DNA of 64,000 nt, taken from positions 957,990-1,021,989 of the forward strand of contig NZ_VWSH01000001.1 in NCBI RefSeq assembly GCF_008629695.1. The letters run 5' to 3'. Positions 27,099 to 36,597 of this stretch are shown piece by piece (within the stretch, counting starts at the first letter, position 1; each line of letters starts with the position of its first letter). The DNA is from Taibaiella lutea. Its GTDB lineage: Bacteria > Bacteroidota > Bacteroidia > Chitinophagales > Chitinophagaceae. The notes under the pieces are model-generated. The model made no database searches. It worked only from the letters and a program-made list of their open reading frames with translations, and was not told where the DNA came from. Position numbers and translations under genes: made by a program.

Positions 27099-27354
27099 AA
27101 CATGAATTTGAAATGACCATAAATTGAAAGCAGAATAACAAGAAAAAAAACAACATAACACATGAAAGTATATAAATAACAATACGACACTTAACCGACA
27201 TTATTATTTTTTATAGGCGGGAACTCATTTAAGTGTAAACTCTCATTAACATATTTTTTATTAAAAAAAACTACATCTCTTTCCTATAATGCTTAATTTG
27301 TAAAAAAAATTGTAACTACTCATTATTTTTTAATTACTAAAAAAACAAGAACAG

Positions 27355-28407
27355 ATGAAAAAAATCTATTTATCTCTACTGAGTGTTGGATTATTAGCAA
27401 GCAGTGTTCTGGCGCAAACACCGGAAAAAAAATCAATGGCTCTGATTAATAAAATTACAGGCGTTAAGTGTTACTACTGTGGTGAATGGGGTTGGGATAT
27501 GGCAAAAGAGGTGAGTGAAGCAACAGAAGGCAAAGCGCTTTTTATGGAAGTTTTTGTGTCTTTTGGTGGCGACAACTCTTTAGCAAGCCCGGATGCTGTT
27601 GCTTTGAATTCAGCCTGGTTAAGCCCGGGTTGGGGTGGCATTCCTGACTTTGGTGTAAATGGAGTTGGGATAACTACAGGTTCAATAACTAATGCAACAC
27701 TTACAGGAGCTGTCAATACTTTCGACGCTACTGACCCCGTTGCAAGCCCTGCAAATAAAATGACAATCAGCGGTAACACAATGACTGTAAATGCAAAAGC
27801 TCAGTTCTGGTCTGCTGCTTCCGGAGAATATTATCTTGCTGCCTATATGGTTGAAGATAGCATTGTATGGGAACAATCAGGTCCAATCGGTGCAAGTGGT
27901 CCTGTAGCGCATCATGATGTGCTGAGAGGCTCTATGTCAACAGGTATGTCATTTGGAGAGCAAATTGCCAACGGCAGTGTTACTGCTAATCAAACCTTTG
28001 ATAAAACTTTTACTTTCAACATTACAGACGCAACATGGAGAAAAAGTAAAATGAGTGTTTACACTGTTATCTGGAAGAAAAACGGAACCAAATATGAGTT
28101 TGTTAATGCCAGCAAAACCAACAATGGCACTACTTCAATTGAAGATGTGATCAATACGGCAAGCGTGGATATTTTCCCTAACCCTGCAATGGGTAGTTTG
28201 TTTGTAAGTATGGATGTTGTAAAATCCTGCACTGCAACTTTCAATATTTGCGATATAACCGGTCGTCAGCTAAGCAGCACAAGTACGATGTTAAAACAAG
28301 GCAATAACAAGCAAACTTTGAACACAGCCACTCTTACTCCTGGCCTATATATTTTAAATGTACAAACTGAAAATGGTACTATTCAGAAAAAGTTTGTAAA
28401 AGGATAA
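27355..28407 (+). CDS. T9SS type A secreted protein with thioredoxin-like N-terminal part
   Basis: 350 aa. A signal peptide (MKKIYLSLLSVGLLASSVLA) precedes a thioredoxin-like region with a Cys pair in GVKCYYCGEW and a PDFGVNGVG turn, as in Omp28-like proteins of Bacteroidota. A beta-rich middle part (about 130-255) follows. The C-terminal 80 residues are a T9SS type A sorting domain: VDIFPNPAMGSLFVSM, ICDITGRQL, LTPGLYILNVQ, KKFVKG. It is therefore predicted to be exported through the type IX system and displayed or released. Role unknown. Confidence 0.8.
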   Translation: MKKIYLSLLSVGLLASSVLAQTPEKKSMALINKITGVKCYYCGEWGWDMAKEVSEATEGKALFMEVFVSFGGDNSLASPDAVALNSAWLSPGWGGIPDFGVNGVGITTGSITNATLTGAVNTFDATDPVASPANKMTISGNTMTVNAKAQFWSAASGEYYLAAYMVEDSIVWEQSGPIGASGPVAHHDVLRGSMSTGMSFGEQIANGSVTANQTFDKTFTFNITDATWRKSKMSVYTVIWKKNGTKYEFVNASKTNNGTTSIEDVINTASVDIFPNPAMGSLFVSMDVVKSCTATFNICDITGRQLSSTSTMLKQGNNKQTLNTATLTPGLYILNVQTENGTIQKKFVKG

Positions 28408-28429
28408 TAAAAATATAAAAAGGTTAATG

Positions 28430-28462
28430 AAAGGGAAATGGCTGCTGTCATTTCCCTTTTTG
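28430..28462 (+). terminator. Terminator after the T9SS protein
   Basis: AAAGGGAAATG pairs with CATTTCCCTTT (11 bp, 8-nt loop) and is followed by TTGC, 23 bp past the stop. Confidence 0.75.
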
Positions 28463-28509
28463 CTTATGTTTATATGCCTTTATTTACATCTCTCACAGAC
28501 AAAAAACAT

Positions 28510-28517
28510 TAACTTTG
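28510..28517 (+). promoter_or_regulatory. Candidate -7 element (TAACTTTG) for thrS
   Basis: Exact TAnnTTTG followed by CGCG, 32 bp before the thrS ATG. No -33 TTTG at standard distance is obvious. No T-box or other leader structure was seen. Confidence 0.45.
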
Positions 28518-28548
28518 CGCGTCTTTTAAAATTACAATTCTCTATAAA

Positions 28549-30486
28549 ATGATACATATTACACTACCCGATGGTTCTGTTCGTGATTACGAAGCAGGCG
28601 TTTCGGCTCTCGATGTGGCAAAATCCATCAGCGAAGGTTTAGCGCGCAAGGTTTTGGCCGCAGAAGTAAATGGTGCTGCGGTAGATGCTTTCGGCCCTAT
28701 TAATAACGATGCTTCCTTGAAACTACTGACATGGGACAATGACGGCGGCAAATCAACGTTCTGGCATAGTTCAGCCCACTTAATGGCTGAAGCAATTGAA
28801 GATATTTTTCCGGGAACGAAATTCGGTATCGGCCCTGCCATTGAAACAGGTTTTTATTACGATATTGATTTAGGCGACCGTAAGATTGAAGAAGAAGATT
28901 TGCGTAAAATCGAGAAAAAATTTAAGGAACTCGCTTCCAAAAAAGAACAATATAAACGCACAGAAGTATCTAAAGCAGATGCTATTAAATACTTTACAGA
29001 AAAAGGCGATCAGTATAAATTAGAGTTGATTGATGGTCTGGAAGATGGTAAAATCTCTTTCTATCAACAAGGTAATTTTACCGATTTATGCCGCGGACCG
29101 CATATTCCGAATACAGGTTTTATTAAGGCTATAAAGCTTACGAATATTGCCGGCGCTTACTGGCGCGGTGACGAGAAAAACAAAATGTTGACCCGTATTT
29201 ACGGCGTTACTTTTCCTGCGCAGAAAGAACTGGATGAGTATTTGCTGATGCTGGAAGAAGCTAAAAAGCGTGACCACCGTAAGCTTGGTAAAGAACTGGA
29301 ATTGTTTGCCTTCTCTGAAAAAGTAGGAAGCGGTTTGCCTTTGTGGTTGCCAAAAGGCGCTATGCTGCGTCAGCGTTTGCAGGATTTCTTACAGAAAGCA
29401 CAGCTTGAAAGTGGTTACCTTCCTGTAATTACACCACATATCGGAAATATCAATCTATACAAAACTTCAGGCCACTATGAGAAATACGGTGCCGATAGTT
29501 TTCAGTCTATTAAGACGCCGCATGAAGGTGAAGAGTTTTTCTTAAAACCGATGAACTGCCCGCATCACTGTGAAATTTATAAAACATCACCTAAATCTTA
29601 CAAAGATTTACCGGTACGTTTTGCAGAATTCGGAACTGTTTACCGTTATGAACAAGCAGGGGAATTGCATGGCCTGACCCGTGTGCGTGGTTTTACTCAG
29701 GATGATGCGCATCTATTCTGCCGTCCTGACCAGGTGAAAGACGAATTCAAAAAAGTAATCGATTTGGTATTGTATGTATTCAAATCATTAGGTTTCACAG
29801 AATACACTGCACAGATTTCATTGCGCGATTACAGCAATCTGTCTAAATATATTGGTGATACCCATAATTGGGATATTGCCGAAAATGCCATTCGTGAAGC
29901 CACAGCTGAAAAAGGTTTGGTAACGGTGGAGGAAGAAGGAGAAGCTGCATTCTACGGTCCGAAACTTGACTTTATGGTACGCGATGCCATTGGTCGTAAA
30001 TGGCAGTTGGGAACCATTCAGGTGGATTACAATTTGCCTGAAAGATTTGAGTTGGAATACGTGGACAGCGACAATACCCGTAAACGCCCTGTAATGATTC
30101 ACCGTGCACCGTTCGGTTCTATGGAACGCTTTGTGGCGGTACTTTTGGAACACTGTGGAGGTAATTTGCCATTATGGTTAGCGCCGACACAAGTAAAAGT
30201 GTTGCCTATTTCCGACAAATTCCTGTCCTATGCAAAAGAGGTGGAAGCAGAATTGAAAAAGCTTGATATCAGGGCAGAAACCGATGAGCGTCATGAAAAA
30301 ATAGGCAAGTTAATCCGTGATACAGAATTAGAGAAAGTACCATACATGCTTATTATCGGTGAAAAAGAAATGAACGACAGAAGTGTAGCTGTACGTCGTC
30401 ATGGACAAGGTGATTTAGGTGTGGAATCTATTGCTGATTTTGCTATGAGAGTGATAAAAGAAGTAAGTGAAAAGACGGATAAATAG
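28549..30486 (+). CDS. thrS: Threonyl-tRNA synthetase
   Basis: 645 aa, full length. TGS domain (residues 1-60: [20 protein letters not shown]), editing domain with [19 protein letters not shown] (HxxxH) and [13 protein letters not shown], then the class II core: [20 protein letters not shown] (zinc Cys), [20 protein letters not shown] (motif 2) and [11 protein letters not shown] (motif 3). The anticodon-binding domain is at the C-terminus. It charges tRNA-Thr and edits misacylated Ser. A terminator follows. Confidence 0.97.
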   Translation: MIHITLPDGSVRDYEAGVSALDVAKSISEGLARKVLAAEVNGAAVDAFGPINNDASLKLLTWDNDGGKSTFWHSSAHLMAEAIEDIFPGTKFGIGPAIETGFYYDIDLGDRKIEEEDLRKIEKKFKELASKKEQYKRTEVSKADAIKYFTEKGDQYKLELIDGLEDGKISFYQQGNFTDLCRGPHIPNTGFIKAIKLTNIAGAYWRGDEKNKMLTRIYGVTFPAQKELDEYLLMLEEAKKRDHRKLGKELELFAFSEKVGSGLPLWLPKGAMLRQRLQDFLQKAQLESGYLPVITPHIGNINLYKTSGHYEKYGADSFQSIKTPHEGEEFFLKPMNCPHHCEIYKTSPKSYKDLPVRFAEFGTVYRYEQAGELHGLTRVRGFTQDDAHLFCRPDQVKDEFKKVIDLVLYVFKSLGFTEYTAQISLRDYSNLSKYIGDTHNWDIAENAIREATAEKGLVTVEEEGEAAFYGPKLDFMVRDAIGRKWQLGTIQVDYNLPERFELEYVDSDNTRKRPVMIHRAPFGSMERFVAVLLEHCGGNLPLWLAPTQVKVLPISDKFLSYAKEVEAELKKLDIRAETDERHEKIGKLIRDTELEKVPYMLIIGEKEMNDRSVAVRRHGQGDLGVESIADFAMRVIKEVSEKTDK

Positions 30487-30513
30487 AATCACAAATTTCA
30501 AATAACAAGCTTC

Positions 30514-30552
30514 AATAAGACCTGATAACAATAGTTGTTAGGTCTTATTTTT
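30514..30552 (+). terminator. Terminator after thrS
   Basis: AATAAGACCTGATAACAA pairs with TTGTTAGGTCTTATT, with one bulged base and a TAG loop, followed by a run of T's (30547-30552), 27 bp past the thrS stop. Confidence 0.8.
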
Positions 30553-30579
30553 TGTAAATTTGTAAAAGAATTAAATAAA

Positions 30580-30834
30580 ATGCAAGATAAACCAGATATA
30601 CCCGGCAAGTTTCTATGGGAATTTGATACAGCAACTTTCAATTATCATAAATCTTACAAAATCGTAATTGAAAGAGTATTAGAACGTGGTAATTTTGAGC
30701 ATTGGAAAAGTATTATAAGCTTTTATGGGAAAGCCAAAATTTTAGAAACAATTGAATGGAGTGCCCAATTAAGTAATTATGATAAAGAATTTTCGAAACT
30801 TTTATTACAATCTGAATTGGTAAATGTTGCATAA
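30580..30834 (+). CDS. DUF6922 domain protein, likely antitoxin-side partner of AbiEii
   Basis: 84 aa from the ATG at 30580 (MQDKPDIPGKFLWEFDTATF); an upstream start at 30535 would lie in the thrS terminator. The sequence FLWEFDTATFNYHKSYKIVI, then ERVLERGNFEHWKSIISFYG and IEWSAQLSNYDKEFSKLLLQ, matches my recall of DUF6922, a small helical domain commonly encoded just before AbiEii nucleotidyltransferases in Bacteroidota. Its last 11 bp overlap the next gene. Antitoxin function is inferred from position only. Confidence 0.7.
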   Translation: MQDKPDIPGKFLWEFDTATFNYHKSYKIVIERVLERGNFEHWKSIISFYGKAKILETIEWSAQLSNYDKEFSKLLLQSELVNVA

Positions 30835-31456
30835 AGATCCGTTCATTATAGCTCCCGAAACTTTCAAATTAATACAGGAACTTCAGAAAATTGAAGAATT
30901 AAATTCGTTCAATTTGGTTGGAGGTACTGCTTTAGCATTAAAACTTGGACATAGAAATTCTATTGACATAGACCTCTTCACGCAAAATGAATTTGATACA
31001 GCATTTATTATTGATACACTCCGTAACTATTTCAAGATTGAATTAAACAAAACTTTCAGGAATGGAATTCTATGTTATATCAATGATGTAAAAGTTGATT
31101 TCATCCGGCACAATTATCCTTTCATTAATGAACCCCAGAATGAAGAAGAGATTACTTTTCTCTCTTTAGAAGATATTGCTGCTATAAAACTACATGCTAT
31201 ATCTAATTCCGGCAAACGATTGAAAGACTTTATAGATGCTTATTTTTTGTTAGGGCAATTTACATTAAATGAAATGTTACATTTCTATTCTATTAAATAT
31301 CCTGATTTTAATCCTGTAATTCCCGTAAGAGCCATTAATTATTTCGAAGACATTGACCCAACACTTGATCCTCCTTTAATGAAGATACCTTTGAGTCTGG
31401 ATAAAATTAAAAAGCGAATCAAAGAAGCCATTATACATCCTAATAAACGCTTTTAG
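30824..31456 (+). CDS. AbiEii/AbiGii-type nucleotidyltransferase (toxin family)
   Basis: 210 aa. The NTase motif is G33-G-T in NLVGGTALALKLGHRNSI, followed by D48-I-D50 (SIDIDLF), a DNA-polymerase-beta-like active site. DVKVDFIRHNYPF carries the third acidic residue, and LEDIAAIKLHAISNSGKRLK is the conserved helix with Lys. Members include the AbiEii toxin of type IV toxin-antitoxin systems and MenA-like tRNA-modifying toxins. It overlaps the DUF6922 gene by 11 bp, so translation is coupled. Toxicity is not shown. Confidence 0.8.
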   Translation: MLHKDPFIIAPETFKLIQELQKIEELNSFNLVGGTALALKLGHRNSIDIDLFTQNEFDTAFIIDTLRNYFKIELNKTFRNGILCYINDVKVDFIRHNYPFINEPQNEEEITFLSLEDIAAIKLHAISNSGKRLKDFIDAYFLLGQFTLNEMLHFYSIKYPDFNPVIPVRAINYFEDIDPTLDPPLMKIPLSLDKIKKRIKEAIIHPNKRF

Positions 31457-31457
31457 G

Positions 31458-32627
31458 ATGCAATATCTATTTTACTATGAGTTCTGGGTTTATTTTTTTT
31501 GCTTTGTATGTATCATACAAATTGTCTTCCTGTTTATTTTAAAATTCAACAAAAAACAATTTAACAATCCTCAACCATTAAACAATCCAATACCTGTTTC
31601 CATTATCATCTGCGCCAAAAACGAGGCACAAAATCTGCAACAATTCCTCCCTTTTGTTTTAGAACAGGATTATCCCAAAGATTTGTCTGAAGTCATTGTA
31701 GTCAATGACCAATCTGTTGATAACTCAAAAGAAATACTGGAAGCACTTGTTGAAAAATACCCGCAATTACACATTCTTAATATTCCTGTCGAAACAATAA
31801 AAACCTTACCGGGCAAGAAATTTGCATTATCAAAAGGTATTGAAGCTGCCAGATTCGAGAGGCTGTTATTGACAGATGCAGATTGTAAACCATCTTCGGA
31901 TCAATGGCTGCGCAAAATTTCTCAAATCTCAAACCTCAAACCTCAAATCTGTCTTGGTTACGGAGCCTATGAAGCTAAATTTGGTTTGCTAAACAAATTC
32001 ATCCGTTGGGAAACGGTCAATACCTGTATGCAATATGCTTCTTACACTGCTATAGGATTACCTTACATGGGTGTAGGCCGGAATCTTTCTTACGACAAAT
32101 CACTGCTAAAAGATTTAGATAAGGATATTGCTTTTCAGGAAGTATATAAGCATACACCTTCCGGCGATGACGATTTATTGATCTGTAAAATTGCAACCAA
32201 AGAAAACACAAGCGTGTGTTTAGATAAAGATGCCTTCACCATTTCTGTACCGCAATCAACCTGGAAAGACTGGTGGAAACAGAAAACAAGACATTCCAGC
32301 ACCGGAAAATATTACCCGGAGAAAGTGAAAAGCCTATTAGGCTTATACGCCATAAGCCATAGTTTGTATTGGTTTCTGGGAATCATTTTAATCAGTTGGA
32401 GTTTGAAATCCGGAACTTTTCTCTTGCAAAGCAAAATTTGGAATTTGGCCGTTTTCTTATTTCTGCTACGACTGTTCCTTTATTGGTTGAATGCAGCAAA
32501 ATGGTACAGGCAACTCAACGAAAAAAAAATATTGCTGTTTTATCCGCTCGGAGATTTGGGATGGGCTATCTATAACGTACTTTTGTCGCCATATATCTTT
32601 TGGAAAAATAAACAGAGCTGGAAGTGA
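31458..32627 (+). CDS. Family 2 glycosyltransferase, membrane-anchored
   Basis: 389 aa. An N-terminal helix (residues 6-28) is followed by the GT-A domain: VSIIICAKNEAQNLQQFLPF, VIVVNDQSVDNS, LLLTDADCKPSS (DxD) and GDDDLL, then the acceptor motif with KTRHSSTGKYY in place of the usual QxxRW. Two helices near the C-terminus (YWFLGIILISWSL, FLFLLRLFLYWL) complete a processive-type layout. It starts one base after the AbiEii stop and is probably in the same transcript. Product unknown. Confidence 0.82.
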   Translation: MQYLFYYEFWVYFFCFVCIIQIVFLFILKFNKKQFNNPQPLNNPIPVSIIICAKNEAQNLQQFLPFVLEQDYPKDLSEVIVVNDQSVDNSKEILEALVEKYPQLHILNIPVETIKTLPGKKFALSKGIEAARFERLLLTDADCKPSSDQWLRKISQISNLKPQICLGYGAYEAKFGLLNKFIRWETVNTCMQYASYTAIGLPYMGVGRNLSYDKSLLKDLDKDIAFQEVYKHTPSGDDDLLICKIATKENTSVCLDKDAFTISVPQSTWKDWWKQKTRHSSTGKYYPEKVKSLLGLYAISHSLYWFLGIILISWSLKSGTFLLQSKIWNLAVFLFLLRLFLYWLNAAKWYRQLNEKKILLFYPLGDLGWAIYNVLLSPYIFWKNKQSWK

Positions 32628-32679
32628 GCTGAAGGAAAGTTGGCAACTTTTTCGGAACGCATTCTTTTAAAAAATAAAC

Positions 32680-33303
32680 ATGGAAGTAATCTTAAAATAC
32701 TTCAGTGATTTCACTGAAACGCAAATAGAACAATTTACCAGGCTAAAGGATTTATACATAGAATGGAATCAACAAATCAATGTCATTTCGCGTAAAGATA
32801 TTGACGAATTATATACACGTCACGTATTGCACTCCCTGAGCATTGCTGCGGTTTGTCCGTTTAATCCCGGCATGAAGATTGTCGATATTGGCACCGGTGG
32901 TGGTTTTCCCGGCATTCCGCTGGCTATCTTTTATCCTGAAGTCGAATTTCTGTTGGTTGATTCTATTGGTAAGAAATTGAAAGTGGTACAAGGCGTTGCT
33001 GATGCCATTGGTTTAAAAAATGTGAAAATATTACATTCGCGCATGGAAGAGATTCCGCAGCAAACTTTTGACTTTGCCGTATCCCGTGCTGTGGCTCCTT
33101 TGAAAGATTTATGGAAATGGTGCAAACCTTATATTCAGAAAAGAAAATCGACAGAACTGGCAAATGGATTGATTTGTCTGAAAGGTGGCGATTTAGCACA
33201 GGAAATCAGCGAATCGGGTTTACGCCCCACTTTATGGGATGTGGACAGGATTTTTCCCGAACCGCATTTTAAAGATAAATATGTAGTTTGGGTTGGAAAA
33301 TAG
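32680..33303 (+). CDS. rsmG: 16S rRNA (guanine527-N7)-methyltransferase
   Basis: 207 aa. GidB/RsmG features: KDLYIEWNQQINVISRKDID near the N-terminus, LYTRHVLHSLS, SAM motif VDIGTGGGFPGIPLAIFYP, and FAVSRAVAPLKDLWKWC. It methylates G527 of 16S rRNA; loss of the E. coli enzyme gives low-level streptomycin resistance. Standard length. A palindrome follows at 33381. Confidence 0.93.
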   Translation: MEVILKYFSDFTETQIEQFTRLKDLYIEWNQQINVISRKDIDELYTRHVLHSLSIAAVCPFNPGMKIVDIGTGGGFPGIPLAIFYPEVEFLLVDSIGKKLKVVQGVADAIGLKNVKILHSRMEEIPQQTFDFAVSRAVAPLKDLWKWCKPYIQKRKSTELANGLICLKGGDLAQEISESGLRPTLWDVDRIFPEPHFKDKYVVWVGK

Positions 33304-33380
33304 TTTTGAATACATGATGTAAGATTCTGATTAAAAGCAATCATCATTAAAAGTGCCTTAATCATTATCATTTTTATTGC

Positions 33381-33411
33381 ATTCTTACAGGTTTTAAAAC
33401 CCTGTAAGAAT
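33381..33411 (+). terminator. Palindrome after rsmG (AGGTTT class)
   Basis: ATTCTTACAGG pairs with CCTGTAAGAAT (11 bp) around TTTTAAAAC, 78 bp past the rsmG stop. It shares the ACAGG core with the hairpins at 26488 and 39211. Confidence 0.65.
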
Positions 33412-33469
33412 TAACCGAAGACTATATTTTTATCATTCACCACATTTTCTTCTCTAAAACACCAATTCC

Positions 33470-34216
33470 TTGAGTTATTCCATTCAAATAGAAAATCTGC
33501 GAAAACATTATCCGGGTGCTGAAAATACAGCATTGCAGGGGCTTTCGTTGAATTTCAAAAAAGGAATCATTGCGGGTTTATTGGGGCCGAACGGAGCTGG
33601 CAAAACTACTACCATATCTATCATTTGCGGTTTGGTAAAAGCCGATTCGGGTCTTGCAAAAGTCCTGGAGCTCGATTGTTCAAATGATATTATAGAAATC
33701 AAGAAAAAGATAGGCGTCGTACCACAGCAATTTGCTTTGTATCCGCAATTAACAGGAAAAGAAAACCTGGAGTATGTAGGCAGGCTTTATAATATTCCTT
33801 CCAAAAGTCTGAAGGGAAAAGTAAGTGAAATGCTTGCTCACTTCGGATTGGAGAAACATGCAAATAAACGTGTAAGTCAATATAGTGGAGGCATGAAGCG
33901 AAGAGCCAATATAATTGCCGGATTATTACACAATCCTGAATTGTTGATTCTGGATGAGCCGACTGCAGGCGTAGATGTGCAATCGCGCAACATGATCCTC
34001 GATTTCCTTAAACAATACAATGTGCAGGGAAATACGATTATATATACTTCCCATTTATTGGAAGAAGCGGAAAAGATATGTGATGATGTAGCAATTATTG
34101 ATGAAGGGAAATTAATAGCACAGGCAAGCCCGAAGCAACTGATAGCATCCGCCGAAGGGTGCAACAGCCTCGAAGATGTCTTTCTTTTTTATACAGGCCG
34201 AACCGTAAGAGAATAA
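33470..34216 (+). CDS. ABC-2-type transporter ATP-binding protein
   Basis: 248 aa with a TTG start (then SYSIQIENLRKHYPGAENTA). Walker A is GPNGAGKTT (residues 39-47), the Q-loop is in GVVPQQFALYPQLTG, the signature is YSGGMKRR, Walker B is LLILDEPTAGVD, and the H-loop is YTSHLLEEAEK. The type matches drug/polysaccharide ABC-2 exporters. No ABC-2 permease lies next to it; a BrkB-type membrane protein follows after 12 bp instead, so its partner is unclear. Confidence 0.87.
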   Translation: MSYSIQIENLRKHYPGAENTALQGLSLNFKKGIIAGLLGPNGAGKTTTISIICGLVKADSGLAKVLELDCSNDIIEIKKKIGVVPQQFALYPQLTGKENLEYVGRLYNIPSKSLKGKVSEMLAHFGLEKHANKRVSQYSGGMKRRANIIAGLLHNPELLILDEPTAGVDVQSRNMILDFLKQYNVQGNTIIYTSHLLEEAEKICDDVAIIDEGKLIAQASPKQLIASAEGCNSLEDVFLFYTGRTVRE

Positions 34217-34228
34217 CCATTTTTCACC

Positions 34229-35176
34229 TTGACCAGCTTAAAATATAAAACAAACAAAAGAATCTCGCTGCTTGCTTCCGGACTAAAATACATCATTATT
34301 CCGGGTGCAAACGGCGCGAATGCTTATGAAGTCACCTCAACATTCGTAAAAAGCATTAAAGACATCCGTTTAACGGAAAGGGCAGCGGCCATTTCATATA
34401 ATTTTCTGCTGGCCATTCCGCCAAGCCTCATTTTTCTTTTTTCTTTAGCTACTTTTCTGCCACCCGCAACGGTGCATGATGTAGTGCTTAACTCTATTCA
34501 ATCCCTATCACCAAACCCAAAGCTGTTTGCAGCCTTAGAGGCTATCATTACAGACTTTATGAATAATAAAAAACGGGAGCTTCTTTCTTTCGGTTTTTTA
34601 TTTACCGTCATCGTTTCTTCAAACGGCGTAATGGGTATCCTGCGCAGCTTCGACCGCGACTCACCTGCTCAGATAAAAAGAACGGGCATAGCCAGGAGAT
34701 GGAAAGCATTATGGATAACACTCGGACTCATGTTACTGTTATTAATATCCATAACAGTCATTATCATCCAGACAAGCATCATTGACAAATTTATAATGGA
34801 GCATATCGGCAACGCAGTTCTTATAAAAATACTCAGTGGCTGCACTTTGTTCCTCGTGCTGTATTTTGCAATCTGCATTTTGTACAAATACGGCCCTTCT
34901 TTAAACCAGAAATTTCCGTTCTTCAGCACAGGCGCACTTCTTGCGAGCTTATTATTCGTAATGATATCCATTGGTTTCTTTTTTATCGCAAACAACTTTA
35001 TTAACTACAATAAAGTTTACGGATCTATAGGCACACTACTGATGCTGATGATCTGGACGTTCATTACAGGACTTGTGATACTCATTGGTTATGAAATCAA
35101 TCTCACCATCCTTTTGTTTGCAGAAAAGAAAAAGAATATTGCCGCAAAGGCAAATAAAGGCAGTTCAAAACCCTGA
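34229..35176 (+). CDS. YihY/BrkB family membrane protein
   Basis: 315 aa, TTG start. After a 50-residue cytosolic segment come six hydrophobic segments in the YihY pattern: RAAAISYNFLLAIPPSLIFL, LLSFGFLFTVIVSSNGVMGI, WITLGLMLLLLISITVIII, LSGCTLFLVLYFAICILYKY, LLASLLFVMISIGFFFIANN and GTLLMLMIWTFITGLVILIG. The family was once called RNase BN by mistake; the function is unknown, possibly transport. It is probably co-transcribed with the ABC gene. Confidence 0.87.
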   Translation: MTSLKYKTNKRISLLASGLKYIIIPGANGANAYEVTSTFVKSIKDIRLTERAAAISYNFLLAIPPSLIFLFSLATFLPPATVHDVVLNSIQSLSPNPKLFAALEAIITDFMNNKKRELLSFGFLFTVIVSSNGVMGILRSFDRDSPAQIKRTGIARRWKALWITLGLMLLLLISITVIIIQTSIIDKFIMEHIGNAVLIKILSGCTLFLVLYFAICILYKYGPSLNQKFPFFSTGALLASLLFVMISIGFFFIANNFINYNKVYGSIGTLLMLMIWTFITGLVILIGYEINLTILLFAEKKKNIAAKANKGSSKP

Positions 35177-35376
35177 ACGCTCCTTTCAACTTAGCTTTAG
35201 GAAATTTTTTCTGTAAAAAACAGCTAACTTGCTGTAGATAATTTTCTATTTAACCATTTCATTCCAAATACGATTATGAAAGGAGCATAAAAATCAGCAC
35301 GCTGAATTATACCCAAAGCGATAATAATTTTTATGTGAATTCCATCTTACTTTTAAAAACAATAAAAAACAAACAG

Positions 35377-35979
35377 ATGAAAAAGATATTGAGTTTATTT
35401 CTGGCTGCAGGCATTAGTATGGCCACATTTGCACAGGAAAAAAGCATGCCTATAGGTACCAAACTTCCGGCAGAAGGCTATCAGACAACCAATGTTTTTG
35501 ATGGTAAAATCATGCATCTGCCGGATGTAAAAACAGAGAAAGGATTGCTGGTCGTTTTCACCTGCAATACTTGTCCTTTTGTAATAAGAAATATAGAACG
35601 CACCGGCCAAGTGCTTAAATATGCGCATGAAAAAGGTTTGGGTGTTGTATTTATCAATTCCAATGAAGCCCAGAGAAATGATGCTGATGCGGTTAAGTCT
35701 ATGATTAAATTCGGCAAAGAACATAATTACCCTAATTACCTCGTCGATAAGAAATCAGCCCTTGCCGATATTTTCGGTGCATCGCACACACCCGAGGTTT
35801 ATTTATTCAACGGCGCACAGGCACTGGTGTACAAAGGTGCGATGGATGACAATCCGGCCAATCCTTCAGAAGCAAAAATCATGTACCTGAAAAATGCCAT
35901 CGATAATCTTTTGGCAGGAAAAGCCATCGATCCGGCTGAAACAAAATCTGTGGGTTGCAGCATTAAAAGATTGAATTAA
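35377..35979 (+). CDS. Exported thioredoxin-family protein
   Basis: 200 aa from the ATG at 35377; an in-frame start at 35335 adds 14 residues before the signal peptide. The signal is MKKILSLFLAAGISMATFAQ. The redox centre is C63-N-T-C66 in VFTCNTCPFVIRNIER, followed by VVFINSNEAQRNDADAVKSM and the cis-Pro stretch ASHTPEVYLFNG, as in AhpC/TSA-related thioredoxin-like proteins (PF00578). Predicted periplasmic; partner unknown. Confidence 0.85.
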   Translation: MKKILSLFLAAGISMATFAQEKSMPIGTKLPAEGYQTTNVFDGKIMHLPDVKTEKGLLVVFTCNTCPFVIRNIERTGQVLKYAHEKGLGVVFINSNEAQRNDADAVKSMIKFGKEHNYPNYLVDKKSALADIFGASHTPEVYLFNGAQALVYKGAMDDNPANPSEAKIMYLKNAIDNLLAGKAIDPAETKSVGCSIKRLN

Positions 35980-36063
35980 TTCAATCCTCCCTTCAAGATA
36001 TAATTTCATTAAGACCACAGAGAAATTTTTGCTTACAAATATTTTATCCATATTTGCGCTTCT

Positions 36064-36591
36064 ATGAGCCTGCCTGAAATAGAACAATTATTTAAAGAAC
36101 ATTACGAAGCGCTGTATCGTTACGCCTTTTCTATTTTGAAAAATGAAGAGGACGCTAAAGATGTTTTGCAAATCGTGTTCATTAATCTTTGGGAACGCAG
36201 GGAAACATTGCATATCAACAGCTCGTCAAAAGCATACCTCTACCGCTCTGTTTACAACGAAAGCCTGAACTATATCAAGAAAGAAAGCGTTCGCCAGAAA
36301 CACGAAACCGGTGCTTTCTCTTTACAGGAAAATCCGGGACAGGAAGATGCAAACGAAGCCGGAATATGGGAACAGAAAATCAACAAGGTTCTGGAGCAGA
36401 TGCCGCCGCAATGCAAGGCTGTATTTCTCAAAAGCAGGATAGAAAACAAAAAATATGCCGAAATAGCTGCCGAACTTGACATTTCCGTTAAGACAGTGGA
36501 AGCGCACATGAGTAAAGCTTTAAAAATAATCAGGGCAACAATAGGGGTTTTATGGCTATTGAGTTGTCTTCCGTTAGAATCATTAAATTAA
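36064..36591 (+). CDS. ECF-type RNA polymerase sigma factor
   Basis: 175 aa. Region 2: FKEHYEALYRYAFSILKNEE then DAKDVLQIVFINLWERRE. Region 4: QMPPQCKAVFLKSRIENKKY with EIAAELDISVKTVEAHMSKA (helix-turn-helix). This is the Bacteroidota ECF group coupled to FecR anti-sigma factors. The FecR gene follows after 6 bp. It probably controls the local STN protein or a remote outer-membrane uptake locus. Confidence 0.92.
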   Translation: MSLPEIEQLFKEHYEALYRYAFSILKNEEDAKDVLQIVFINLWERRETLHINSSSKAYLYRSVYNESLNYIKKESVRQKHETGAFSLQENPGQEDANEAGIWEQKINKVLEQMPPQCKAVFLKSRIENKKYAEIAAELDISVKTVEAHMSKALKIIRATIGVLWLLSCLPLESLN

Positions 36592-36597
36592 TCAGAG

